DNA of 64,000 nt from Cricetomys ansorgei (lineage: Eukaryota; Chordata; Mammalia; Rodentia; Nesomyidae), in the NCBI GenBank assembly GCA_026225945.1, contig JAMJFZ010001258.1, positions 15,173,001 to 15,237,000 of the forward strand, in the 5' to 3' direction. A model generated the notes under the pieces. The model had not been told where the DNA came from. It saw only the letters and a list, made by a program, of their open reading frames with translations, and ran no database searches. The position numbers and the translations under genes are program-made. Shown here piece by piece: positions 20,996 to 31,800 of the stretch (position 1 is its first letter; the number at the start of each line of letters is the position of its first letter).

Positions 20996-22596
20996 GTATG
21001 TATACTTAGTACAAATGTATCTATTCATCTATCCATCCATCCACGGCCTGCCTCAGGGTTTCCAAGTTAGTCTACCCATCATATTATGTTACGTTATGTA
21101 TGATACTATATTGCATTATATTATATGATAATAAATGGTGTGCAAAAACTTCCCCTCGGGTGGAAACAAGAAGCAGTCCTATTAGCATTGAGATGACCTC
21201 AGACAGCTCACCTTGGAAGGAGGAAGGCCTTGGAAGGAGGAAGGAGGAAGTTGCTAAGACTGATGCCTCCCCAGATGAGGCTTTAGTGATTAAAAACAAA
21301 GCACCATGCACTGAATCTTTCCTGTGTACTTCAAACATTTCATTTCCTCCACTCTCCTAGCAACCCATTTTGCAGATGGTCATAGGCCATCTATGTTATA
21401 AATGGCCAATCAGAGATTTGATTTCAAGTAGAATAATCCCAGGGCCCTTACCAACTACTCAGCTCTCCTGTTTCCAGAGAGAGACTTTCAAAAGCACAGA
21501 CTCCCGAGCTCCTGTATCCTGTACCTTGTAGTCCGTTCTGAGAAACGAGGGCTAGGAGGTTCTCCTGAAACCCACCATGCCTCACTAGAACATGGGAGTG
21601 AGAACATCTGTTGGAGCCAGCTGCTGAGACTATGCTGGCAGGGGATCTCCAGGAATGTCCTCATGAAATCCTCTCACTGGCTTAGAGAAGACTGCCCTCC
21701 CTACTTTGGAGTTGTTTTCCCAGGATCAGCAGGCTGCCCATAAGCCTGGCCATACTGGTTTGCTCAAAGAGCCTTGGTAGTAAAATGTCAAGCATTGGCA
21801 CACACATCCTACGTACATATATAAACCAGCTTAAGACTGTTCCACTCCAGAGTCTACAAAGCATACTTAACTCCAAGTATGAGATTTGTAAGGCAGGATA
21901 GGGAATATTTCAGATTAGTTAAGCTGACTGCCCAGTGAGCCAGATAACCAGCAAAAGGGTGGGACCTCTGCCAGGGACTTCAAGCTGCCTGGGTATCATA
22001 AGCTCGATCATTTTAAAGAATAAAACTATATATTTGCTTCAGCAAAGGATATTTTATCCAACAGAATGCAGATCATTGCTTCTTTCAAGTTTCTGCACAC
22101 TGCCTGTGCTGGGGATGTGTCCCCGGCTTGGCCCCGAGGTGAGCCAGCTGGAGACTTTTCCTAGCAGACCCTCAACTGAGATGTCATAGATCACACAGGA
22201 AACTACTACCTCTCCTGATGTGGTGCCTACTCCAGAGGACCCCCACAGAACTGGGTAGCCCCTTCATACAGATTGGAGGATGAGATTTACCTTCTCCTCA
22301 CACAAGTACCCAGGAAATTCTACAACCAGCCTCCCCAGTGGCCACTTTGAGGCTCTCCCCACACATCGCTCCTTCAGGCTCTTGCTTCTGCAGGTTTGCA
22401 TAGTTTAGAGGCGTTGCCCAGACTTGCTCACCGCCCTGTGGGTTTTAGTTTGAACAATGAGAATGCCAGTGAGGCAAGTCAGGCCATTCTCTACAGCTGA
22501 GAACAGGCCTTTCCATTCCGGCTAGAACAGGACACAGCTAGAACACACAGGTTCTAGGTTATGAGAGCCCTTACCAGATGATGCCAAGAGCTCTTA

Positions 22597-22760
22597 GATA
22601 TATATATATATATATATATATTTATAAAAATTAATATTATATATAATTATATTGTATTAATTATATAATAAATGTTTGGTAAATTTTATGAGTTTATAAA
22701 TTTAATAAATATTTAATAAGTAACTAGATGAAAATATATAGAAAATTAATATACATATTA
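22597..22760. repeat. TA microsatellite and AT-rich tract
   Basis: (TA)n of about 24 bp is followed by about 140 bp of nearly pure A/T made of TTAATAT, TTATAAAT and AATATTTAAT words. Confidence 0.85.
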
Positions 22761-22761
22761 A

Positions 22762-22895
22762 TTTTTGAGATAAGAGGGGGAGGTGCTCATGTAGCCCAGG
22801 CTCATATCTTAAACGCAATATATAAGTAGCTCAGGCTAGGCTTGCTCTCTTCATCTTCCTGCCTCCACCTCCTGAGTGCTCGGATCGTAGGGATG
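22762..22895 (-). mobile_element. Diverged B1-like SINE
   Basis: TTTTTGAGATAAGAGGGGG, TGTAGCCCAGGCTCA and CCTGCCTCCACCTCCTGAG follow the complement of B1. Confidence 0.55.
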
Positions 22896-23116
22896 CTCAG
22901 CTGAAAGTTACAACTGAGCTCCAAGAACCAGAACTCTAGCAGAAAGCTTGCAGAAGGGTGTCCTCAAAAGGCTGCCCTGGAATGACCTGCATCAGAATCC
23001 CCTCGGACATTTCCAAAAAACACAAATCCCTCAGTCTCTTCTTGGTCTTTGTAAATTAAAATTCCTGAACTTTACAGTCTGAGAAGATGAGCCCAAGCTG
23101 GGGTGTGACGGAAGCA

Positions 23117-23150
23117 CCTGCTGGTGGTGGTGGTGGTGGTGGTGGTGTGT
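23117..23150. repeat. TGG simple repeat
   Basis: About ten TGG triplets, with G-rich strand on plus. Confidence 0.85.
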
Positions 23151-24249
23151 AGAGATTTTCTCTGTAGAGATTTAACTCTAGGTTAAAAATGAAAGCCTTT
23201 CAAGATAGTTCTTGTGCATTCCGGGATGGCAGATTCCCAATGGTTTCCTAGACACTGTGCAGTTTCCTACACCAACTTAGCCTTCTAAGACTGGCATCGA
23301 GGGTGATAATCCTTCCGCTGCGTGTCCCTGGGAGCCCAGGCCAGACACAATTCACCAGGTTAGATGGGCCATGGGGCAGGCCCAAGGGGGCCATAGTGAT
23401 AGTTTATGTGATGAATGGTAAGCATATGGATTAATTTAACTTCAAGATATGCATAGGTTTAAAAATTAAGGGGCAATGTGTTTAACTAACCATTTGGAAA
23501 CCAGTCTGTAGTGCATGCCAAGCCAGAGCGTGACCAGACTACCTCCTCTTCTCACTGGCCCTGCCCTCATCTGTCAGGGCTTCTGGCTAAAGCTGGGGTC
23601 TACCAGCTGTTCACCCCACAGTCCTGCCTGGGAGAGTCTGGTGGCCCAGAGACTATGTACTGGTAAATTGATGTTGCAATGGGCTCACTAGCGCGGTGAG
23701 TCTTCCCCTCTGAGCCTGTCCATCCTTTCCACCCCTCCACGAGCATGCCGACATCCCTCTGTAAGCAGAAGGAAGCCTGCAGGGCTGTTGGGCTTTCTAA
23801 TGGCTGCCTGACCTCGCTGCCTCTAGCCCTTGTCACCCCGGCTACTCCGGGATTCAGAAACAATCCATCAGTCTCCATCCTGAAAGACTAAGATGTAGCT
23901 AAACCCTACCCTTGCTTCCCCGTTACAGACAAGATAGAGTCAGAGTTTCTCAGCCTAGATTTCAAAATCTGCCCCACCTGCCTCCTGCCCCATAGCTTTC
24001 CAACTGATCTCTTTCTGTTCCCTTCATCCCCCCAGGGCCCAGCACAGACTGAAACATTTCTTTGCTCATCCAGTTCATACTGAATCCTCCCATGGACTCA
24101 GTTAAGCATGGGTGTCTCACTGTAGAGCCCACTCTGCTAACCGCTGGGTAGGCTAAGTCTTATCAAGAACAGATGGTAGGAACTATCCAAGTCTAGATCT
24201 CACTAGAAGAACTGCCTAGCATAACAGTGAAAGCCATAACCACCATTTG

Positions 24250-24440
24250 TTTCAAAGTTTTCAGGCTCATTTACTTGTATGTGGAGTGCTAGTGTGGAAG
24301 TCAGAGAAGAGCAATGCCAGAGGAAGTTATCTCTTTACACCAGTTTCTCTTTTTGACTAAGGTTTGGGGATTGAACTCAGGTCATCAGCCATGCCCGCAG
24401 GCACCTTCACCTTCTGAACCACCCTGCTGGCCCTTACCAT
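24250..24440 (-). mobile_element. B2/B3-superfamily SINE, diverged
   Basis: GGGGATTGAACTCAGGTCATC and CTTCTGAACCACCCTGCTGG are the complement of a tRNA-derived SINE head related to B2/B3. The left part is diverged. Confidence 0.55.
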
Positions 24441-24719
24441 TTACTTTGTATTTACTGAAGAATAGACATTATGCACAATGCATTTTCTCATTCAAATCCT
24501 AACCACGGTGCGTTCTCCATTCTACCTTAGAGTCAACAGCACTGCTAAGCAACTCACCCAAGGTCGCATTCTTAATGTCACATTGCTTTGGATCCAGGCC
24601 TGTGGCCTCATATTTGAGGACTGGGTAATACAATCTCCTCTGGAAATTTCTATATTACTAATCCTTCGTGTCTATGAGCTATTTGACCATGAACAATTTT
24701 CTTAGTCTTTTCACATGCA

Positions 24720-25640
24720 CGATTTGAACAGCCGAGCAAACGTGTAGACAACTACCAGAGGTTGCATGTGACTGTGATTTCAAACGTGCTTCCCCCTCCC
24801 ACGCGTGTGTCGTCCGTTACTTGACAAGCATCATGTCTGCGTTACAAACGAACCGTAATTTGCAAATCGTGTACACAATCCCATGATGATCCCGCATATA
24901 GACGTTTCTCAGCTTCTGCACTTTAGAAACTATTTCTGTGATGAGCACATTGTTATTCTCATGTCTGCTCTAATGCATTGATCTGAGATTTATAACAGTG
25001 AATATACTTATCAAGAGCTACTTCATGAATATCTGCCAAGTTATGCCTGTTTCGGTTAAACATGTTCAGCCACAGCGAAACCCACCGATGTTCCCTTTTC
25101 GGGGTGTTTGAGATGCTCACATCACAATCCTGTTTTTATATCGGCCCGTGCAGCAGTATTGATGTGCATAAATGTGCATTTGTATACCTGTGTATCTCCC
25201 TGTCTGTGGCCAGAAGGGGGTGGGGGTGGGGGAATGTGGAAATGAGAGAATTATTAAATGCCAAGTAGATGTGCAATAAATTCCATTGATTTTATAAACT
25301 CCAACTTGTCTTCGGCCTCCTTCCATTCTTTATCCTGGGGGCATTGCAACAAAAACCTATTTTAAATACCTTGGCCTCCCCCTCTTCTTCTCCCCAAAAA
25401 AGTGTCAATATTTTATTTGGATTTTTAACTTCGCTCCATAACAGTTGTTTGACCTCCTGACTCGTGCAAGTCACATAAATTCTGGGACTTTATTCAGGAG
25501 CCATGTTCCTGCTATTGAATAAGCAATTTGGGAGGGTGAATTAATGACTTGTGCTGTTGCTGGAAAGTCCCTGAAGAAATATTAAAATTGCTTGCAGACT
25601 GAATCGATACTCAGTGAACACCCAGCAAGAGGGCTTCAGC
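24720..25640. promoter_or_regulatory. Long enhancer-like cluster in intron 3
   Basis: About 900 bp without any recognised repeat except a short G/T-rich run near 25215. It is AT-rich, complex and carries several isolated CpGs (CGTCCGTTACTTG, GAACCGTAATTTGC, TTTATATCGGCCCG). Homeodomain-like and other AT cores recur: CTAATGCATTGATC, TAAATTCCATTGATTTTATA, GGTGAATTAATGAC, ATTGAATAAGCAATTT. It is the most convincing regulatory candidate of the intron by composition. Confidence 0.45.
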
Positions 25641-27004
25641 TCAGAATGGCCACAGAGGCAGGAGTCAGAGGGGAATTCCTGCACCCAGCTTGGAGAGCTC
25701 CCCACCCCACTTTTCCCTCCATCCCTGGAACTCTGTCATTTTCCATAACAGTGAGGTCTTATTAAGCTCCAGCCAGGATAGAGCTGATTTGTCCTGTCTC
25801 AAGAAGCAGGCTCTAGGGACAGTTTACTCTTTTAGTAGCAACCAGGGCCTGGAGGCTTTTTCAAAGGTGATGGTCCGGATACATCCACCTGCTGGACAGG
25901 GGGCGGTGCTGCGACCCAGCAGCTGCACTGAGCTTGGGGACCCTGCGGCTGTGACTATTTTCTGCAGGGTGTGCCAAGGGTTTGGGTGTTTCAATGCTGA
26001 TGCTGCCTTTGCATGTCTTGCCAACGTTTATCATTGCTCCATGGGCCACCTGATTTCAGCCTTTGTGTGTGGGTGGCCTGTGGGATGGAGAGTTTTGAAT
26101 TGTGTTGTGGGTTAGCGTATGTGGCATTGTGTGGACACATTCCAGCCACTGGCCTCAGGTTTGTTTTGGTTTTTGGTATTGTACCCAGGTGACTGCACTT
26201 CCTGTAACACTGGGTTGGAGGAATTTGAGTATTGTTTGGTGGCAGTGTCTGTTTCTGCTTTGAATTATTGTGTTCATTGATCATATCTGCATCTCTTTAT
26301 TCATAATGTATGTCTCAGAGATTAGGTTAATGGGTGTCTCCTTGGTGATGTAGCTGAGTAATGATGTCGGATCTGGGTGGTGGCTGTGTGATTTGGTAAT
26401 TGCTTTAATAGCCTTCTTCATACTGTTGTGGATGAGAGGGACAATCCTTGGGTTTTTTTTTAAACCTTACTCTGGCCTGGTCATTTGCACTGCTTCTTTC
26501 CAGAAGGAAAATTCTAGAGATGCAGGACAAATATCCTTTTGATAATAAAGTTTACAAATTTACTCTTGGCCTGAAGAGTTCTGACAACCACTCTGGTTCA
26601 GGTCTGGGTGTCACTCTCCCTACATCTGCCTAGTCTGAAGAGTGAAGCCTGAGGGCAAACACTGGTCCTGTGTAGAGTCTAGATCCCAGCTGGGGATGGG
26701 GAGGGTGGATGGAAGAAAAGTTCCCAGTCCCCATGGGAACAGCATCAGGACCTCCCGTTCCCAGAGCCCCTGCTCCTTTCCACTCTGCAGCGCTGCCCCA
26801 GAGCACCTTCTCTGGACCCTTCCCGGATGATGTGGCCCAGCAGCAGACAAATGTCACGGAAGAATTACAGGTGTGACCGTCCTCTGGGGCGCAGGGTACA
26901 TGTTCTAAGCATGTGGGTAAATCTATGAAATTGCAGCAGGGCACAAGACTGAGAAGAGATGACTCAGGTCTGCATTTTCCTTGGTCCAAAGTAGACAAGA
27001 ACTG

Positions 27005-27215
27005 TGGTATAGTAGGGATCCAGCACCACTACTGCATGGGTTCAAATTCTAGGTCTGCTTCTTAGTCTGTGACCTTGAGCAAGCTGTTTGACTTCTCTGT
27101 ACTCCGTTTACCACAACTATAAACACTGATGTAAAGCCCTGTGGGGTTGTTCATCAGGCTTAAATCAATTAATACATGTAATTTACTTATACTGCTCTGC
27201 TGTAGCAGGGACTGG
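27005..27215 (+). mobile_element. MIR element
   Basis: GTGACCTTGAGCAAGCTG, TGACTTCTCTGTACTCCG and GGGGTTGTTCATCAGGC followed by AATTAATACATGTAA match the order of the MIR consensus. Confidence 0.7.
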
Positions 27216-27226
27216 TTAGCTATGAG

Positions 27227-27270
27227 TGTGATGATGGTGGTGGTGATGGTGGTGGTGGTGGTGATGATGG

Positions 27271-27304
<34 letters not shown>

Positions 27305-27345
27305 GGTGGTGGTGATGATGATGGTGGTGGTGATGATGGTGACTA
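27227..27345. repeat. TGG/TGA simple repeat
   Basis: Mixed GATGGTGG and GATGATGATG blocks. Open frames through it code for poly-Met/Val and are artefacts. Confidence 0.9.
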
Positions 27346-27689
27346 TAAAGGTTTACTTGTTAAAAGAGCCATGAGACTAGCCAAATATAAACATGTATGT
27401 ATGCAAGGATGCACACAAAGTCGTAAGGTCAATCAAGGGGTGTATGTGTGTGTTTCAGGAAAAGAAGTATAAAAACTGCAGTTGGGTAGCACGGGCTGGG
27501 GGAACTCTCTTCCCAGGTTATTTGGACCGTGCAGGGGCTGGATATTGATGAAGGTAACAGCTGTCTCTGCACTAATGACTAGAGAGAAAGGAAGATGGCA
27601 GCCCTCGTGTAGGCTCTCACTTAACTGAATAAACTCTGAGGGTGACTGAGCCCACATGATTTTGACTTAGCTGATTTTAAATTTTCCTG

Positions 27690-27792
27690 GGGCTGGGGAT
27701 GTAACTCACTGTTAGAGCAACTGCCCAGTGTGCACAAAGCCATAGGCTCAACCTTCAGCACTGAGTTAGCTTTATAATTTAAAAAAAAAATG
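27690..27792 (+). mobile_element. ID-like SINE
   Basis: GGGGCTGGGGATGTAACTCA and GTTAGAGCAACTGCC give a tRNA-derived head, CTCAACCTTCAGCACTG the B-box region, and a 10-A tail ends it. Confidence 0.75.
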
Positions 27793-27833
27793 TGGACCTT
27801 TAACAGCTAATTTGGCAGCTGGATATCCAGTAG

Positions 27834-28035
27834 AGGCTGGAGAGATGGCAGAGCATTTAAAATCGCATCCTGTTCTTGCGGAGGATCTGAGCCCAATTCC
27901 CAGCACAGCTCACAACTGCTGTAACTCCAGCTCCAGGGGATCCGAGACCTCTGGCCACCAGAGGTCTGGACTCACGTGTACATACCATAGCCACTTTCAC
28001 ACAGAGAATTAAAATTAAAGAAATCTTAAGAAATC
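27834..28035 (+). mobile_element. B2/B3 SINE
   Basis: GAGGCTGGAGAGATGGCAGAG, CCAATTCCCAGCACAGC and an A-rich end with TTAAAATTAAAG support a B2/B3 copy on the plus strand. Confidence 0.8.
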
Positions 28036-28959
28036 TGATAAGAAACTGGTAGGCGCTCCAGTGTGGCTCTTGAAGGGGGGGAGGGGTGTCACTGAACTCA
28101 AGAAGGTCACTGAGCCAAAGGGCAAAAGCATGAGACCGTGGGATTTCCCATAGAGACGAGAGACACCCCATCCTGAGGTAGGACAACTTTGGTTGTCATC
28201 TTGTTCTTGCTGGGCACAGGATAAATAGAAGAATATATATTATCCAGTTACTGTGGACCAGTGCACCAGATAGACTAAACCCGAAGTAATCTTATTTCCT
28301 AAAATCTTCTCTTAAAACACCTTTCCCTCCGCAGCAGTAGTAACTGTGGAGTTTACAATATCCCTGCCCTCCTGAGAACAGTCAGCTACAAAGGACAACA
28401 CTGCAGATCTGGCTTGAGTTTGTCAACTATTTGCTTGCTCCTCTCTTTCATCCTTGGTCTTATCTCCATTTCCTTTCCTGTCTTCCCCTCCTCTTCCTGT
28501 TTGCCTCCCTTCTCTCTCCTCACTATGGCATTTAAGAACCAGGAAAACCCTTCAAAACGGTCACGTAGAGATTTCTCCCACCACTGTTTCGTTTATCTCT
28601 TTTTTTAAAAAAAAAAAATTATAAATGCAAAGAACCACAACTCGTGAAAATGCCATGGAGCCTGGAAAATGCCAGCCTTCAACTCCTCAAGCAACTGCAA
28701 GCTCATCCCAGAAGAGTGCATGCCTGTACACACGAGCACACACACGCGCACATGTACACAGGCTGGGCTTTCGAAGTGGACAAAGGGGCAATTACTTGAC
28801 TAACTCTATTCAGTGGTCAGACCTGAGTCACAGAGATTCTTCACACAGTCAGCTCCTTTCCTGAATTCAGCTGGGCTCACAGGACAGCATGGTGCTCACT
28901 GGTGCTCGCTCGGAGTGCTCAACCCTGTGCATAGAATAGCCTCTCGGCTCTTTACGCAA

Positions 28960-28965
28960 TCTTTC

Positions 28966-29047
<82 letters not shown>

Positions 29048-29217
29048 CTATCTTTCTTTCTCCCTTTCTCCCTTTCTTTCTTTCTCCCCCTTTCTTTCTT
29101 TCTTTCTTTCTCCCTTTCTTTCTCCCTTTCTTTCTTTCTTTCTTTCTTTCTCCCTTTCTTTCTTTCTCTCTTTCTCCCTCCCTCCCTCCCTTCCTCCCTT
29201 CCTTCCTTTCTTTCTTT
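28960..29217. repeat. CTTT microsatellite, about 258 bp
   Basis: Perfect CTTT units at the left pass into units with CCC and CTCT interruptions at the right, an all-pyrimidine plus strand apart from one A. Frames across it give Phe-Leu-Ser or Lys-Glu-Arg repeats and are artefacts. Confidence 0.95.
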
Positions 29218-29235
29218 TCCGTTTCTAATCTGTTT

Positions 29236-29345
29236 TTTAGACAGGGTTTCTCCATGTAAGCCCAAACTGGCCTTAAACTCAGCATCCTACTGCTTTAGCT
29301 CCTGAGTGCTGGGATTACAGATGCGAGCCAAGGCACCGGACCCTT
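29236..29345 (-). mobile_element. B1 SINE, minus orientation
   Basis: TAGACAGGGTTTCTCCATG, CTGAGTGCTGGGATTACAG and GCACCGGACCC are the complement of B1. It abuts the CTTT array, which probably grew from its tail. Confidence 0.85.
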
Positions 29346-29479
29346 CAGGTCTTCTTATTTAAAATGCTTCAGTGCTTATACACTTATAAACCAGAAGACA
29401 CACATATTGACGTAGGCTAAAGCTAGACATAGACACTTATTATTATTATTGCAATAAGAATAGTAACATCTAAGGCTCC

Positions 29480-29640
29480 CTTAGTACTGGCCAGTTGTGA
29501 TTCTAAATAGATTTATGGGGGAGGGGCTCATTTAACCCTCATGAGAGCCTATAAGCGACTTAAGTGATTATCCCTACCTTATATGACTAGGGAAACTGAG
29601 GTACAGAAAGGATATGGGATTGGCTAGACTCAAAATGTGG
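29480..29640 (+). mobile_element. MIR fragment
   Basis: TTTAACCCTCATGAGAGCC and GGGAAACTGAGGTACAGAAAGG are typical of the MIR core. The following CACAGGAAGTACTCAGTAAG and GAATGAACG may be a MIR or L2 end. Confidence 0.65.
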
Positions 29641-30819
29641 CACTGTCTCCCTGGAGCCTTTCTCTTGCACTGTGCCAAGGAGCTCTATGTAGCCTGGCCC
29701 ACAGGAAGTACTCAGTAAGGCATTTCTGAATGGGTGAATGAAACGATGAACGAATGAACGGTGGTGCCTGTTAAGAACCCTCGGGTGGCAGATTCCCTCA
29801 TGCAAGCCAGGCCTAATGGACAGCTGAAGGTTATTTGGAGGAAGCCTCTTCCAGTGTATCCAATGGCTGTGCTTGCCCAGACACTAACTGCGGCCTCCAC
29901 CGTGCCTGGCCCAGGCTGCCTCTCCATCAGAAATCAGACCCAAGTGTATCCAAGATGCCTTACAACCCCACTTTGCTTCACATTTCTCTCTGAAATAGGT
30001 GTTTCCCGATACGCTGGTTCTGTGCCCAAATGAAACCCGAGAAATCTGATCAACCAGGTGCACTAGCTACATCTCCAGATCTTTGGCATCCTATGGACAG
30101 CTCACACAGATGACTGACTAAAGTTTTTGATTTTCATCCAGATGTTTAGGCGTTGCCGTAGTCATTGACCTGCTTGTCAGCAAGTGCTCATGCATTTCCA
30201 AGACACAAGTGAACACTAAAGAGGAAAAGAATAACCCAGAATAAAACAGACTAAAGAGGACAGGGGTAGCGGTTATTTGCGAAACCAGTCAGGCGGGGGG
30301 TGTTCCAGGGATGGGTCGCTACCTTGAGAACCATTAGAACGTGGATCCAGCTCACAGGAGACTCGTGTGCTTAAAGACCTTTAAAGACCCTCATGCGGCT
30401 GTATCCTTGACTGTCTGCAGAACCCTACCAATCAGATCCTGCACGGGGAGCCGATGGATCAATCCCAGGATCCAGCACAGTGAGCAGCTGCCCACTGCCA
30501 GGCTAGCCCACCTTCTCCTCAGCGTCAGGATGCCTGGGGCCTCTGCACTCAGGTGCTTGGGATCCTCACCTACTGTCAGTCCTGGCTGTAGCTTTTGCAC
30601 AGCTTGGTATAAATCTGGTCTGTGCCTTTGTACACGGGCCCTATTTGTGATTTAACACGCTGCCTCTTCTCATCTCTGCTCCCTCTCTTTCCTTTCCCTC
30701 TCGCGTTTTAATGCTATTTACAACTTCCTTACTCACAGAGCTCCGTAGCTGTTTTTCAGTGTCTCTAACTGATATACCCAAATGATTTTTCCTACCTAGG
30801 TTTTTCTCTCCTCTCAACT

Positions 30820-30960
30820 TAATTTATGTTTTAGTAAGCAGGAACTTCGTACGGCTCCATTCGATGGCATTAAGGGTTACTGCTTCTATCAAAGGCACTA
30901 AAAGGCCCATCGCAAGGGCCATTTGTTTATTCTTACGAGCAACCAGCTCTCCTTACGTGT
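30820..30960. promoter_or_regulatory. Enhancer-like block in intron 3
   Basis: TTAATTTATGTTTTAGTAAG, CGTACGGCTCCATTCGATGG and CCATTTGTTTATTCTTACG are complex, CpG-bearing words outside any repeat. Confidence 0.3.
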
Positions 30961-30969
30961 GAGAGGCCA

Positions 30970-31010
30970 CGTGCGTGCGTGCGTGCGTGTGTGCAGGCGT
31001 GCACGCACAC
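30970..31010. repeat. GTGC/GCGT alternating purine-pyrimidine tract
   Basis: Sequence ACGTGCGTGCGTGCGTGCGT followed by GTGTGCAGGCGTGCACGC is alternating purine-pyrimidine over about 40 bp, with retained CpGs. Confidence 0.75.
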
Positions 31011-31554
31011 TGTCCTTCTCAGGGTGTGCCTCCACGCTCCAGTGCCCCGCGTCAATGCCACTTGGCATTGGCAGGGAGGACTCGGCAAAACCATGATGTG
31101 GCCGGCAGCTGACCCTCCAGGTGCTGGAGATAAAGCCAGACCGTAGGCCCTCCCTGTTGACGTCATTGAGTTCTTGTAGGCACAATCTCGTATAAACCCG
31201 GTGGGGTGATTTCCTTCAAAGCCTCTCTCTCACATCCACTTTTACCTCAATTGCTAGGAAGGCTTATGATGACATTAGTCACAAACAAGGGTTTTTTATT
31301 TTCTTCATTTTTTTTTTTTGAGTGGGGCCCTATTCTTACAGAAGGAGGAAGGTTAGAAACCCAAGACAGGATGGGTCGTCTATTGCCTTTTCTTCTCTTT
31401 CATTCTTTCTACAACTTCTCCTCATGTCTAATTGTATTTGACCCTGAACTCTTCTTGCTTTTTCCTTCACTGCAAAAAATCTGTCGCACAGTGGACTGCA
31501 CCTGCAGAGAGGTAGTTAGGGAGCCTGACAGGCCAGGAGACCAGTAGCCAGAGG

Positions 31555-31800
31555 GGCCAGGCCATCACTCCCCTCCTGGAAATAAATCCCATTGTATTTG
31601 CATTTTAATTTTCCACATAAACAAAGGCTCAGAGTACTCGCTTGGGCAGCATCACTGGACGAATTTAATTAGAAATGAAAAGTTTATAGGGCCCTCTTTA
31701 ATGCGATTAATGCTCAGTTAACATTTATCACGTTCGTATGCCAGGATCGCCTTTCCTAAGCAGCCACTAGCCATGAAATGAATTTCTCTCACTTTTCCGT
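31555..31800. promoter_or_regulatory. Enhancer-like block in intron 3
   Basis: Dense homeodomain-type sites in non-repetitive sequence: TTTGCATTTTAATTTTCC, ACGAATTTAATTAGAAATG, TTTAATGCGATTAATGCTC, then GCCATGAAATGAATTTC. Isolated CpGs are kept (TTTATCACGTTCG). Only composition supports the call. Confidence 0.42.

Noticed and set aside
28813..29265. Frames of about 130-150 codons on both strands of the CTTT array
   Set aside because: They are direct translations of a tetranucleotide repeat.
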